This document shows, one piece after another, positions 1-7,574 of a stretch of 55,853 nucleotides of DNA. Made by a program: the position numbers and the translations under genes. A model generated the notes under the pieces. It was given only the letters and a program-made list of their open reading frames with translations, did not search any database and was not told the origin of the DNA. The DNA comes from a virus. The stretch's first letter is position 1; each line of letters begins with the position of its first letter. Where the stretch lies: positions 1 through 55,853 of the IMG/VR virus record IMGVR_UViG_3300027969_000126. One strand, written 5' to 3'.

Positions 1-1360
1 AACGATAAAAGTTCAACATTTCAGGAAATATTGATAACATATCAGTCTCTCTACGTTCGTCCAATTCATTAAACCAATTGTAGAAATCTCTGCGTCCTTC
101 TATTAATTTATCATTGGGATAAACTGTTTCTGCCATATAATCTACTACACGTTTGAATTTTTCATATTCAACCGTCGTAAACTTATTACTAGCATTATCA
201 TCAACGTTATCTAACATAAACTTTAATGCATCATGCATATAGGGCATAAATTCTTCTTTGGGAAGAATATTCATATCATACTGTATTGGGTCACGCAAAT
301 AAGGTGTATCAAAACGAACACGATGACTCTTTGTATCAGCATACCACCCATATCGTTCACGCCATTCTAAGAACTTAGCCAAATACTCTTTAAACGTAGT
401 TACACTAAAGACATTAAATGTAATCATAAACGTAATTGGGCTATCGGTGCGTTGTAAGTATGTATGGAAATTCTTTTCCCATAACTCTAAATCCAATCCT
501 GTACGAATATACTCAGCACGAGGACCCCAAGTGTCTAAACTAGTGAATAACTTAAATGCTTTGATTTTACCATCATCACACAATTGTTTAACTGTGTCGC
601 TTAATTTTTCTATTAATGCTGTTTTGGTGCCTAAATTACTATTGACGTTTAATTCTAACCAAGGCATAGGATCACTATCAATCTCTTTTAGTAGCTTCCA
701 AGTGCTAGTGTGCATCGTCGGTTCTCCGCCCGTAACACGCATAATGTTTAATGTCTTGCGTAGTTCAGGCCACCACTTCCAAAATGCATCAACATAAGGA
801 TTTTCTTCTTCACGTTGATATAATTTCATCCAATCAATATCACACCGATGATTCTTTACCGTAGTAACAGGGCCATTGACTTTGATTTCATTATAGAAAC
901 TTGTACTATACTTTGGATGACAATAACCACACTTAAAATTACATTCATTACCAAAGTTAATCTCTAAGTATTCCGGGTTAATGTTTTGGTCCCAAGCGCC
1001 TTTGGCTGCTTGCTTGTATCGTTCTTCAGTAAAGATAGATGCATTGCGAATGTGCCTATCACTAATGTAATCAGGACCCATTGCTTCAATATTCCAGCAG
1101 TATTGACATCCAGTTGGCTTGCTACCCTCAAGCATTTCTTTACGCTCAAGTTTCTTATGCATTGTATTGTGTAGAGCCGAAGGATTATCGGCTAACTCGC
1201 TTAATGGAATTTTATGTGGTTTAGGATGATAACAACTGTGTGTTTCCCCTGACTGTAAGTACATAGTTACATGATGCCACTTAGCCAAACAAAAGGAGGG
1301 GGTCGTTTCGTTTTCTATCCGTATCTTTATGTCTTGTATTCGTTTGTGTTCACTACTCAT
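1..1360 (-). CDS. Radical SAM protein with N-terminal twitch/SPASM-like domain (C-terminus cut by window edge)
   Basis: The open frame runs from ATG at 1360 to the window edge (453 codons, no stop). Seen: the radical SAM cluster motif CNFKCGYC (Cys140, 144, 147) and a GGEP motif at about residue 211. Before the core lies a cysteine set (Cys24, 43, 85, 88, the last two as CQYC) spaced like a SPASM/twitch domain, but N-terminal instead of C-terminal. Known: N-terminal-twitch radical SAM proteins form a family common in aquatic T4-like phages, with substrates mostly unknown. The start overlaps the preceding stop by one base (TGATG), so it is the last visible gene of an operon with three glycosyltransferase-like genes. 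Inferred: it modifies a peptide, sugar or nucleotide in the same pathway. The substrate cannot be read from the sequence. Confidence 0.88.
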   Translation of the reverse strand, partial: MSSEHKRIQDIKIRIENETTPSFCLAKWHHVTMYLQSGETHSCYHPKPHKIPLSELADNPSALHNTMHKKLERKEMLEGSKPTGCQYCWNIEAMGPDYISDRHIRNASIFTEERYKQAAKGAWDQNINPEYLEINFGNECNFKCGYCHPKYSTSFYNEIKVNGPVTTVKNHRCDIDWMKLYQREEENPYVDAFWKWWPELRKTLNIMRVTGGEPTMHTSTWKLLKEIDSDPMPWLELNVNSNLGTKTALIEKLSDTVKQLCDDGKIKAFKLFTSLDTWGPRAEYIRTGLDLELWEKNFHTYLQRTDSPITFMITFNVFSVTTFKEYLAKFLEWRERYGWYADTKSHRVRFDTPYLRDPIQYDMNILPKEEFMPYMHDALKFMLDNVDDNASNKFTTVEYEKFKRVVDYMAETVYPNDKLIEGRRDFYNWFNELDERRETDMLSIFPEMLNFYR

Positions 1361-2313
1361 CACCATCCTTCGATTCTGCGAATAACATCCATCTCAGTAA
1401 TGAGCGGACCTAGATTATGTTTGTCAGCATTGTAGTGCCGTTTAAAAAACTTACTTTGTTCTTTATTTAAGGTACACATTGGCAATCCTAGTTTATCATG
1501 TAATACTTCGCCCATTAGTGTTGCTTCACGTTCCGGATCTCTATGTTCCTGTTCTTCCCATAATGTAATATAGTTATCAAACCACTGTACATTAGTGTGA
1601 TCCCATTCAGTTAACATAGTCATGTATGTACCTAATCTTGCTCCATATATAGCCCACATACCATTCTCAACATCAGCACCAACGTTGTGCCATATAGTTA
1701 AGTTGTTTAAATTTCTAGTTGCAACTGTTTCTTTTAGTGTGTCAATATCAGGCCTTGAACCTTTATCAAGCACCATTTTTACTCCTTCACGGAATCCAGC
1801 ACGCCACGCTTGGAACGGAGTATAATTAGGATACGTTGTTGAATAACAGTCATACATTGCCCAGTATAAGTTATCTTTACTGTCCATGCAGAAATCAGCA
1901 ATACGTGTCATGTCACCTTCTGTTTGGTATTCATGTGTTTTCATGTTAGCAACATAAGTTTTTGTCCAACTACTCATACCACCATTACCATAACGCAAAC
2001 CGTTGATAGAATTAATTGCTTTCCAACGATATTGTGCTAGTTTGTATTTAGGATCTTTATTATTAAAATCTAATTGCATATTGAAGAAGTTTTCTTCAGG
2101 CATATTATCACCGTCAATTAGAATAAATCGTTCTGTATCACTTGCGTTACCGGCCGCTTTATGTGCAGCATCACTACCTTTAACTCCGTCTACACGTTTA
2201 GCCCACGGAACCATATTTTTAATCTTAAGCCAAAATTCTTCTTTTTGTGGCTCATCGTAACTTAGATAGATACAATCTAAATCAGCTACATCTATTATAT
2301 TTTCATAACTCAT
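1360..2313 (-). CDS. Putative glycosyltransferase-like protein
   Basis: The protein has 317 residues starting MSYEN. A longer GTG-started form (to 2349) would overlap the upstream gene by 47 bases. The ATG at 2313 overlaps it by only 11, in keeping with the 1-8 base overlaps of the neighbours, so I chose it. Seen: an FILIDGDN segment, which looks like the DxD metal and nucleotide-sugar site of GT-A fold glycosyltransferases, an N-terminal 'IYLSYDEP' strand, and a Trp/Tyr-rich C-terminal half. No signal peptide or membrane segment is visible. Inferred: a family-2-like sugar transferase acting with the adjacent radical SAM protein and two further transferases. The acceptor is unknown and the family call rests on the DxD motif and context. 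Confidence 0.6.
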   Translation of the reverse strand: MSYENIIDVADLDCIYLSYDEPQKEEFWLKIKNMVPWAKRVDGVKGSDAAHKAAGNASDTERFILIDGDNMPEENFFNMQLDFNNKDPKYKLAQYRWKAINSINGLRYGNGGMSSWTKTYVANMKTHEYQTEGDMTRIADFCMDSKDNLYWAMYDCYSTTYPNYTPFQAWRAGFREGVKMVLDKGSRPDIDTLKETVATRNLNNLTIWHNVGADVENGMWAIYGARLGTYMTMLTEWDHTNVQWFDNYITLWEEQEHRDPEREATLMGEVLHDKLGLPMCTLNKEQSKFFKRHYNADKHNLGPLITEMDVIRRIEGW

Positions 2314-2641
2314 AAATATGCAATTTCCATTTTGTATTTGCAGTATCACTATTTACAATAATACTTATATCTTCCGGATGACAACTAGTTCCTTCACTGT
2401 CAGGCATTAATTTATATACTACTGCATTGGTTTGTGCCCTTGATATTTTACCGTCAATAACTCTAATATCAGGTCTTGCTTCTGCAAAGGTTAGTGCATC
2501 AATAATAATATAATTGCCGATCATTGATTTATCACCAGTGTAACATATTACCTTTCCAGTATCATCATAATACAGTCTAAATTCAGGTGGTTCTATCTTA
2601 GGTGCTTCCCAAATAATAACATAATCTTCTTGATCATTCAT
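2303..2641 (-). CDS. Hypothetical protein in glycosyltransferase operon
   Basis: 112 residues, ATG start. The start overlaps the stop of the upstream transferase gene (ATGA), and the end overlaps the next gene by 11 bases, so it is translationally coupled to both. The protein is mostly alternating hydrophobic and charged strands: 'FRLYYDDTGKVICYTG' then 'YIIIDALTFAEARPDIRVIDGKI'. This suggests a small all-beta or alpha+beta cytoplasmic protein. I recognise no catalytic motif. Its conserved position between two sugar-transferase-like genes suggests an accessory role in the same pathway, but that is inference only. Confidence 0.6.
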   Translation of the reverse strand: MNDQEDYVIIWEAPKIEPPEFRLYYDDTGKVICYTGDKSMIGNYIIIDALTFAEARPDIRVIDGKISRAQTNAVVYKLMPDSEGTSCHPEDISIIVNSDTANTKWKLHIYEL

Positions 2642-3393
2642 ACTACTATTTTATCACAAAAGTTCTTCACATGATAGTGAAATGGATACTGCTGGGGTAC
2701 AGTCTGTACTCTAATTTGATTAGGTAAACATTCATATACAAAAGTATCTGTCCAATTTTCTGTTGGATTACCATTGATATATTGTTTCATATGTATCATA
2801 CTCATTTCGTTAAAGGTAGGTAACGTAGTTTTTTCTACCCCCATGATGTTACATACTAAAGAATAAACCCAGTCAGTTGTTGCTAATTCATCTGGATTAC
2901 ATTTTAATATCTTTTTATATGCTTCCCAATTAGTAAAAATTTCTTTAACTAAATCAAAAAAATATTTTGAGGTCTCTGATTTTTTAAAATAAGTTATAGC
3001 ATTGTAAACATTCGGTAACTTATTATCGTCAATGAATCTTCGGTAAAATCTCACATCAGAAATTTCTTGTTTAAAGTTTCTAATGGTAGTTGACACTACT
3101 ACATCTCTGTCTTTGAGAACATCCCACCAATGATCAATGTTTCTAGGAATATACATATCTGCTTCTAATTTGATTGTATAGTCATACGGGCTTGCTTCAT
3201 ATACTTGCCAGTCATTGATAAGTTTCCAATCACTGTCTTTTGCCAAATCACCATAAGGTAACATCTCGGTTGTGATGATAGTTACGTTAGCATCTGGCAT
3301 TACTCTTAGTATGCTTTTACGTAATGTTTCCGCACATTTAGTATAACTTGTTTTCTCAGTATCCTGAGCCATTATTACAAAGCCTTTATTCAT
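2638..3393 (-). CDS. Putative glycosyltransferase-like protein
   Basis: 251 residues. The N-terminus (MNKGFVIMAQDTEK) reads like the first Rossmann strand of a nucleotide-sugar transferase. A 'KLEADMYIPR' segment at about residue 75 carries the ExD/DxD-type metal site, followed by 'HWWDVLKDRDVVVS'. The start lies 8 bases inside the upstream gene with a GGAG Shine-Dalgarno, and the stop overlaps the next gene as ATGA. No membrane segment is visible. This is the second of three GT-A-like proteins in the operon. All three differ in sequence, so they may add different sugars or act in sequence. The acceptor is unknown. The call is from motif and fold pattern, not from a database match. Confidence 0.58.
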   Translation of the reverse strand: MNKGFVIMAQDTEKTSYTKCAETLRKSILRVMPDANVTIITTEMLPYGDLAKDSDWKLINDWQVYEASPYDYTIKLEADMYIPRNIDHWWDVLKDRDVVVSTTIRNFKQEISDVRFYRRFIDDNKLPNVYNAITYFKKSETSKYFFDLVKEIFTNWEAYKKILKCNPDELATTDWVYSLVCNIMGVEKTTLPTFNEMSMIHMKQYINGNPTENWTDTFVYECLPNQIRVQTVPQQYPFHYHVKNFCDKIVV

Positions 3394-4192
3394 GTATCAA
3401 CTCCATAAAGTTTTCTTTATTCATAACATGAAAATCCATATCTTTAATAGTAATGTATTCTTTGCGGATTTTACCCCGATTCCAATTATCAAACATCACG
3501 GTGTATTCAGTATTAAATTCATCATCTTTGTTTTTATATACACTTGTATTCTTACCAACGTGCAACAGATTCCACGGTATCACATCTTCAATTGGAGTAG
3601 TATGTCCGTTTACTATTCTAGTAGCCAAAGTTAGTGCGTAGTCATTACGAAAAGTTGCTGCTATAAATCCATGAATACTAGCATAGTGATCAAAATTATT
3701 TTGAATCATTTCCAGTGAATCAAATATTTGTTTTGCTCTTTGTGTTTTTTTGAATGTAACTACCGTAGCCCATAGTGTTTTAAAACTATACACGCTTAAA
3801 ACTTCTTGTGATACATCTGGATGCATAATAAAACTAGTAGTATCATGGCAACAAAAGTCTGTTGGTAAATCAAATGTTGTTAATAACTTGTCTGAGTTAA
3901 CCATATAATCAGTATCTAGTAAGATAGTTTCATCGTATGGACTAAATTGATATGCACGATATCTACCTTTATTATACCATAATCCCCAATCTCTTTTGTT
4001 AGACTTATCAGCAGGAGCCATAACAATGTTATCAAATTGATATGATTGTTTAACTGGCAATGATTCACTATCTGTTACTAATGTAACAGGGATATCTAAA
4101 AAATGATTAATGCGTTTAGCAGTTGCTACTGCCATGTCATAGTAATTATATTTTGGACTGTTGAAAGCGAAAAGTAATGCCCCTCTGTTCAT
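3386..4192 (-). CDS. Putative glycosyltransferase (GT-A fold, GT8-like)
   Basis: 268 residues. Seen: 'GALLFAFNSPKYNYYDMAVATAKRI' pattern at the N-terminus (strand plus helix typical of GT8-like transferases), 'IPVTLVTDSESL', and a clear DxD segment 'ETILLDTDYMV' near residue 90. The C-terminal part has 'IEDVIPWNLLHVGKNTSVY' and 'FHVMNKENFMELIHE'. Among the three transferase-like neighbours this has the most typical DxD. The start overlaps the upstream small gene by 4 bases (ATGA) and the end overlaps the next gene by 8. The operon sits directly after tail-fibre genes, so glycosylation of a virion protein is one possible role and modification of DNA or host surface another. Neither is shown by the sequence. 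Confidence 0.62.
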   Translation of the reverse strand: MNRGALLFAFNSPKYNYYDMAVATAKRINHFLDIPVTLVTDSESLPVKQSYQFDNIVMAPADKSNKRDWGLWYNKGRYRAYQFSPYDETILLDTDYMVNSDKLLTTFDLPTDFCCHDTTSFIMHPDVSQEVLSVYSFKTLWATVVTFKKTQRAKQIFDSLEMIQNNFDHYASIHGFIAATFRNDYALTLATRIVNGHTTPIEDVIPWNLLHVGKNTSVYKNKDDEFNTEYTVMFDNWNRGKIRKEYITIKDMDFHVMNKENFMELIHE

Positions 4193-4494
4193 CTTTTCTT
4201 CTCTAATTCAATCCATTCTTTATACCATGATTCCATAACGGTTTTGTAAGTTCCGTTAAGTTTTTCTAGTAATTCAACTCTATTAACTCGTACCGGATTA
4301 TTAAACGTGTCAATTAATATTACCCATTCGTCTGAAGAGGCATTTAAGAAATTTAATGTTTCTAAATTGGCTCTCCAAAGTCCGGTTTGATCTGCTACGA
4401 TAAATTTACTATCGTATTTGTCTTTTAAGTAGGCTTTAGCTGAGTTATGGTTGAAGCGGGCTTTGGCTTCAGCAATTAATGATGTTGTATCCAT
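4189..4494 (-). CDS. Hypothetical protein between tail-fibre and glycosyltransferase genes
   Basis: 101 residues with a good Shine-Dalgarno (TAGGAG) before the ATG and a late-promoter-like octamer TCTAAATA at 4510-4517. The sequence begins with a helix (SLIAEAKARFNHNSAKAYL), continues as short strands ending in 'VILIDTFNNPVRV', and ends in a charged helix 'MESWYKEWIELEKKR'. Size, position just after tail-fibre-like genes and the Trp-containing C-terminal helix are reminiscent of small tail-fibre assembly chaperones, but I see no diagnostic motif. It is the first gene of the transferase/radical SAM operon by overlap (ATGA with the next gene). Confidence 0.55.
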   Translation of the reverse strand: MDTTSLIAEAKARFNHNSAKAYLKDKYDSKFIVADQTGLWRANLETLNFLNASSDEWVILIDTFNNPVRVNRVELLEKLNGTYKTVMESWYKEWIELEKKR

Positions 4495-4509
4495 GTGTAC
4501 TCCTACGAG

Positions 4510-4517
4510 TATTTAGA
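4510..4517 (-). promoter_or_regulatory. Late-promoter-like octamer TCTAAATA
   Basis: On the minus strand the octamer TCTAAATA differs from the T4 late promoter TATAAATA at one position. It lies 15 bases before the start of the gene at 4494, between two genes and outside coding sequence. It would drive the transferase/radical SAM operon. Support is the recurrence of the same core at other gene starts in this window. Confidence 0.45.
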
Positions 4518-4542
4518 TGGATACAACGAGATTGATAAAAAA

Positions 4543-5502
4543 TTATGCTGCCGATACGGTTCCGGTAATAGAGATAGCACCCCATGTATTAGCGGGTAAA
4601 TAAGTCGTTTCAGGTGCGACCGCAGTTACGGTTGTAGTAGAACCTGAACCTACTGTTAATCCATTCGGGACTTCATCCCAAATTGTATAAAGTGTGACTA
4701 CAGAACCTGCATCACCGTTTGATCCTTGAGTACCATTACTTTTTGCAATTACACGAATGAATGTACTTAGATAACCAGATGGTCCTGTTGAAGCTAACTG
4801 TGTAAATACGTTGGCATTACTTGTAGTTAGTGCATAGTAACCATTATTTGGAAGCAAGGTTGGTGCATTGCCGCCGCCGCCTACTTTAGTTATACCATTA
4901 AATGATACACTTGAAATAGTTACTGCGCCGGAATTTTGAGCACTCATAACTACTGTACCCACGTTACTTGCCAAGTTATTAAATAATAAATTAATACCGG
5001 CTGTAGAATTTGCGTGAGCGCATGTAACTTTTAACTGTCCACCAGAATTAAAAAAGTATCTTGCTGCATCACCGTTTGCAAAAGTTACAGTATGTGTAAA
5101 TGTTGCGGCTGCTGACCATGTAGTAGCAATTGTTGCGGTATTGGCTGTAGTAGAACCTTGCGTTGCGGCATTTAATCTGCTAGTATAGATTGTTGTTAAG
5201 TTAGTAGGTATTGCAGACAGATATGTAACAGTGCCTCCGGCAACAGGAACAGATACTGATGTAATACTAGTACCTTGATGTGATGCCGCACTTGCAGTAT
5301 TAGATACTAATGCTCCCCATTGACTACTAGCAGCAACTTGTGTACCTGCTGCTATATTTGCTACTGCTGTTTGTCCATATCCTGCATTGGTTCCGCCGGT
5401 CGCCCATACTGCATTTAATGTACCGGATGTTGTGGTTGGATTACCGCCTACTAGTGAGTTAAAATCTGTTGCTGCGATTGTTCCGTATTGTGCGTATGTC
5501 AT
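4543..5502 (-). CDS. Putative virion surface / tail-fibre-like structural protein
   Basis: 319 residues, very rich in Ala, Thr, Ser, Gly and Asn with almost no Lys and few charges, as usual for beta-structured phage fibres or tip proteins. The N-terminus 'MTYAQYGTIAATDFNSLVGG' is of a type seen at the start of many phage structural proteins. Repeated short strands follow ('GTVTYLSAIPTNLTTIYTSR', 'TFTHTVTFANGDAARYFFNS'). Shine-Dalgarno AAGGA precedes the ATG. It follows a tail-fibre gene after 9 bases. No enzymatic motif. Exact identity (fibre, collar fibre or tip) cannot be given. Confidence 0.6.
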   Translation of the reverse strand: MTYAQYGTIAATDFNSLVGGNPTTTSGTLNAVWATGGTNAGYGQTAVANIAAGTQVAASSQWGALVSNTASAASHQGTSITSVSVPVAGGTVTYLSAIPTNLTTIYTSRLNAATQGSTTANTATIATTWSAAATFTHTVTFANGDAARYFFNSGGQLKVTCAHANSTAGINLLFNNLASNVGTVVMSAQNSGAVTISSVSFNGITKVGGGGNAPTLLPNNGYYALTTSNANVFTQLASTGPSGYLSTFIRVIAKSNGTQGSNGDAGSVVTLYTIWDEVPNGLTVGSGSTTTVTAVAPETTYLPANTWGAISITGTVSAA

Positions 5503-5511
5503 TTTTTATCC

Positions 5512-6756
5512 TTATTTAGAAACAGTAACAATTGCTAAAACTGTTCCAATACTAGTTGTTGTTTTATTTTCTAATGCTCGTCCAACAACATTGAATGCAG
5601 TTGCTTCACCTGTTGTAGCTGCACGGGCTATTCCATTACCTGCGCTAACTAGACGATCACCCTTCTTAACTATACCTTTAACTTTAACTTGAACACGACC
5701 TGTCATAGCGACCGGCGGGTGAGTAGTATCAGTACCTGCACCAGAGTTCATTAAGTAAGCAGCAGTATCAGAGATAACACCAAATATATCTTCACTTAAT
5801 TCGTACTTGACACTAGTAATTTCTTTATCACCGCCTAATTCAACAACTGTACCTGCGTCATAATAAGCATCTGCTTCAAAGCGTTCTGCCAAGTCAGCGT
5901 ATGTTGCTAGTAATCTACTACCACTAGTTAATGTCCAATTACCTGTAATTGAGCCAGCTACTGTGTTACCGCTTGTTGTAATGTTTGCAGTAGTTACACT
6001 AGTAGGAGCAAGTACTCCACTAAATTGTGATACTGAATTTGAACCAGTAAGATAATCATAAACGTTTCCGTTGTTATAAGTACCTGCAAAACTGATAGGA
6101 GTACCGTTTGCATACATATACTTGTCAGTTTTAATACCGTATGTATTACCAGAATTGTTAATTACAATGTTACCTGAGTTCATATAGACTACAGTACCGG
6201 CTACAGAGTTAGCAGTTCCTGTACCATTGAGAGTCCAAGTACCAGTAATTGTGCCTGCTGTTGTTGCACCGCCGGTTGTTATAACTGTAGTGTTTAATGT
6301 TCCAATGTTAGCAGTAGTAATATTTGCATTTGCTATCGTAGCAGTATTTTGAACGGTAGCCAATTGAACTGTTATGTTTGATGCACTTATGTTGTTTGAA
6401 ATAACTGCATTATTTGATGATAAATTTCCAGTAACAGTAACAGCACCGAATGTAGTTGTTCCTCCACTAGCTGTTGAAGTTAGTGCTAACCAGTTACTAC
6501 TAGAAGCCCCGTCTATCGGGCAAACATACATAGTATTAGAGTTTGTATTAAACCATAATTGGCCTGCAAGTGGGTTAGCAGGAGGACTTGCATTTGCAAA
6601 GTTCTCTATAGCATGGACAAAGTTAGTGTCCAAATATTGACCGTAACCAGCATAGTTTCTGCCCGGTAGTGCTAATGAAGTACTACTAGTATTAATAGTA
6701 CCGTCAGCAATGGTTGTAAGCACTTGCCCATTACTTTTTACAATTGTATATGCCAT
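5512..6756 (-). CDS. Tail-fibre-like protein
   Basis: 414 residues. The N-terminal part (MAYTIVKSNGQVLTTIADGT ... PANPLAGQLWFNTNSNTMYV) resembles the attachment portion of phage fibres, where the 'GQLWFNT..N..Y' motif is common. The middle is low-complexity strands rich in T, N, I and V with repeating 'TAGTITGTWTLNGTGT' and 'TVAGSITGNWTLTSGS' units. The C-terminus contains 'ATYADLAERFEADAYYDAGT', a segment found near fibre tips and reminiscent of intramolecular-chaperone (peptidase G2-like) domains, which is inference. Shine-Dalgarno CGGAG. A GATAAATA late octamer lies 23 bases before the start. Likely a receptor-binding or accessory fibre. Confidence 0.7.
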   Translation of the reverse strand: MAYTIVKSNGQVLTTIADGTINTSSTSLALPGRNYAGYGQYLDTNFVHAIENFANASPPANPLAGQLWFNTNSNTMYVCPIDGASSSNWLALTSTASGGTTTFGAVTVTGNLSSNNAVISNNISASNITVQLATVQNTATIANANITTANIGTLNTTVITTGGATTAGTITGTWTLNGTGTANSVAGTVVYMNSGNIVINNSGNTYGIKTDKYMYANGTPISFAGTYNNGNVYDYLTGSNSVSQFSGVLAPTSVTTANITTSGNTVAGSITGNWTLTSGSRLLATYADLAERFEADAYYDAGTVVELGGDKEITSVKYELSEDIFGVISDTAAYLMNSGAGTDTTHPPVAMTGRVQVKVKGIVKKGDRLVSAGNGIARAATTGEATAFNVVGRALENKTTTSIGTVLAIVTVSK

Positions 6757-6779
6757 TTTAAAATTACTCCGATATCTGT

Positions 6780-6787
6780 TATTTATC
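6780..6787 (-). promoter_or_regulatory. Late-promoter-like octamer GATAAATA
   Basis: GATAAATA on the minus strand directly after the stop of the upstream gene and 23 bases before the fibre gene start at 6756. One mismatch to T4 TATAAATA. The following bases leave room for a start site and a CGGAG ribosome site. Confidence 0.5.
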
Positions 6788-7408
6788 TTATATTGTCACT
6801 AAATTCGTCAAACTTTGAATTCTAACTGTATAATCAATCTGAATCTGTCTGTTTAAACTCTTTTGTACTGGGTGAAATATTACATGAGTTAGCAATCTTG
6901 TAATAGTCTGCCCCGTGGTATCTGTCCCATAATTAGCAAGTAAACCCAATTCGTCAAAAACATAGGAACTATCTGTTTGGGTGCTGTTATCAAATGCGTC
7001 CTGACCAGCTGGCTCGCCGTAATCCAATAGACATTGTACTAAAATATCACTATAAACTTTGCCCGTAGTGTGGGTCACTGTCATCTTGTTTCTTGTAGGA
7101 TCTAAGTTAAAAACGCTAGTATCATCAACAATTTTTGTATAGGTTTGATTGTACAGTGCTGCATTTTGCCCAGTTACATTTGGGGGCAAATATGTAATAA
7201 CTCCGGTATCTGACACACTTGCACCACCATTACCAAAAGCCATTTCATATATTTCCCCGTACCCGCGACTACTTAATGTATCAGCAATTGCTATAGACAT
7301 GTTTTCGTAGTTAATAGCATTTTTCTTATCCACAAATATTTCCCCATTATTGGGGTCGTAGATTTTCAAAAATCCTTCTATTTTGTATGATAGTGTTATT
7401 ACTGACAT
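6788..7408 (-). CDS. Putative structural (baseplate/fibre-connector) protein
   Basis: 206 residues. The start shares bases with the preceding stop (TAATG) and has AGAGG as ribosome site. The N-terminus reads 'EGFLKIYDPNNGEIFVDKKN' followed by 'AINYENMSIAIADTLSSRG'. The remainder is strand-rich ('VLTHVIFHPVQKSLN'-type segments, 'IQIDYTVRIQSL'). I recognise it as the kind of small structural protein found beside fibre genes in T4-like cyanophages and pelagiphages, without a T4 name. Its DPN..EI.V segment is echoed in the 50-residue protein encoded just before it, suggesting shared fold or duplication. Confidence 0.55.
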   Translation of the reverse strand: MSVITLSYKIEGFLKIYDPNNGEIFVDKKNAINYENMSIAIADTLSSRGYGEIYEMAFGNGGASVSDTGVITYLPPNVTGQNAALYNQTYTKIVDDTSVFNLDPTRNKMTVTHTTGKVYSDILVQCLLDYGEPAGQDAFDNSTQTDSSYVFDELGLLANYGTDTTGQTITRLLTHVIFHPVQKSLNRQIQIDYTVRIQSLTNLVTI

Positions 7409-7560
7409 TAATTATCGCCTCTTATTTGTACTAATATTTCTTTAGTGTTTGGATCTGTTATTTTAACGCCGGAAGAAAAGTAAAACCCACCCAATTCATT
7501 TGGTTTTGTACTAGGGGTTTCGGGTTGTACTTTCTCTTTTTCTTCCGCTTTTTCGTTCAT
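7408..7560 (-). CDS. Small hypothetical protein (50 aa)
   Basis: A 50-codon ORF from ATG at 7560 to TAA at 7408, filling the space between the giant gene and the 206-residue gene and coupled to the latter by TAATG. The first third is charged (NEKAEEKEKV), then Pro/Thr-rich, then 'GGFYFSSGVKITDPNTKEIL' plus 'VQIRGDN'. The last part resembles the start of the next protein (both have a KI.DPN..EI.V pattern). No ribosome site is seen, but a GATAAATA octamer ends 5 bases before the ATG, so a late transcript would begin at or next to the start codon. Likely a small virion or assembly protein. Confidence 0.6.
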   Translation of the reverse strand: MNEKAEEKEKVQPETPSTKPNELGGFYFSSGVKITDPNTKEILVQIRGDN

Positions 7561-7565
7561 ATATT

Positions 7566-7573
7566 TATTTATC
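7566..7573 (-). promoter_or_regulatory. Late-promoter-like octamer GATAAATA, leaderless geometry
   Basis: GATAAATA (minus strand) lies between the stop of the giant gene (7575) and the ATG at 7560. With T4-like spacing the transcript would start at about 7560, so the mRNA would have no leader. A second overlapping match AATAAATA lies at 7562-7569. Confidence 0.4.
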
Positions 7574-7574
7574 T

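Noticed and set aside
447-797. 116-codon plus-strand ORF opposite the radical SAM gene
   Set aside because: It lies wholly antisense to a frame with clear family motifs, has no ribosome site and no recognisable content.
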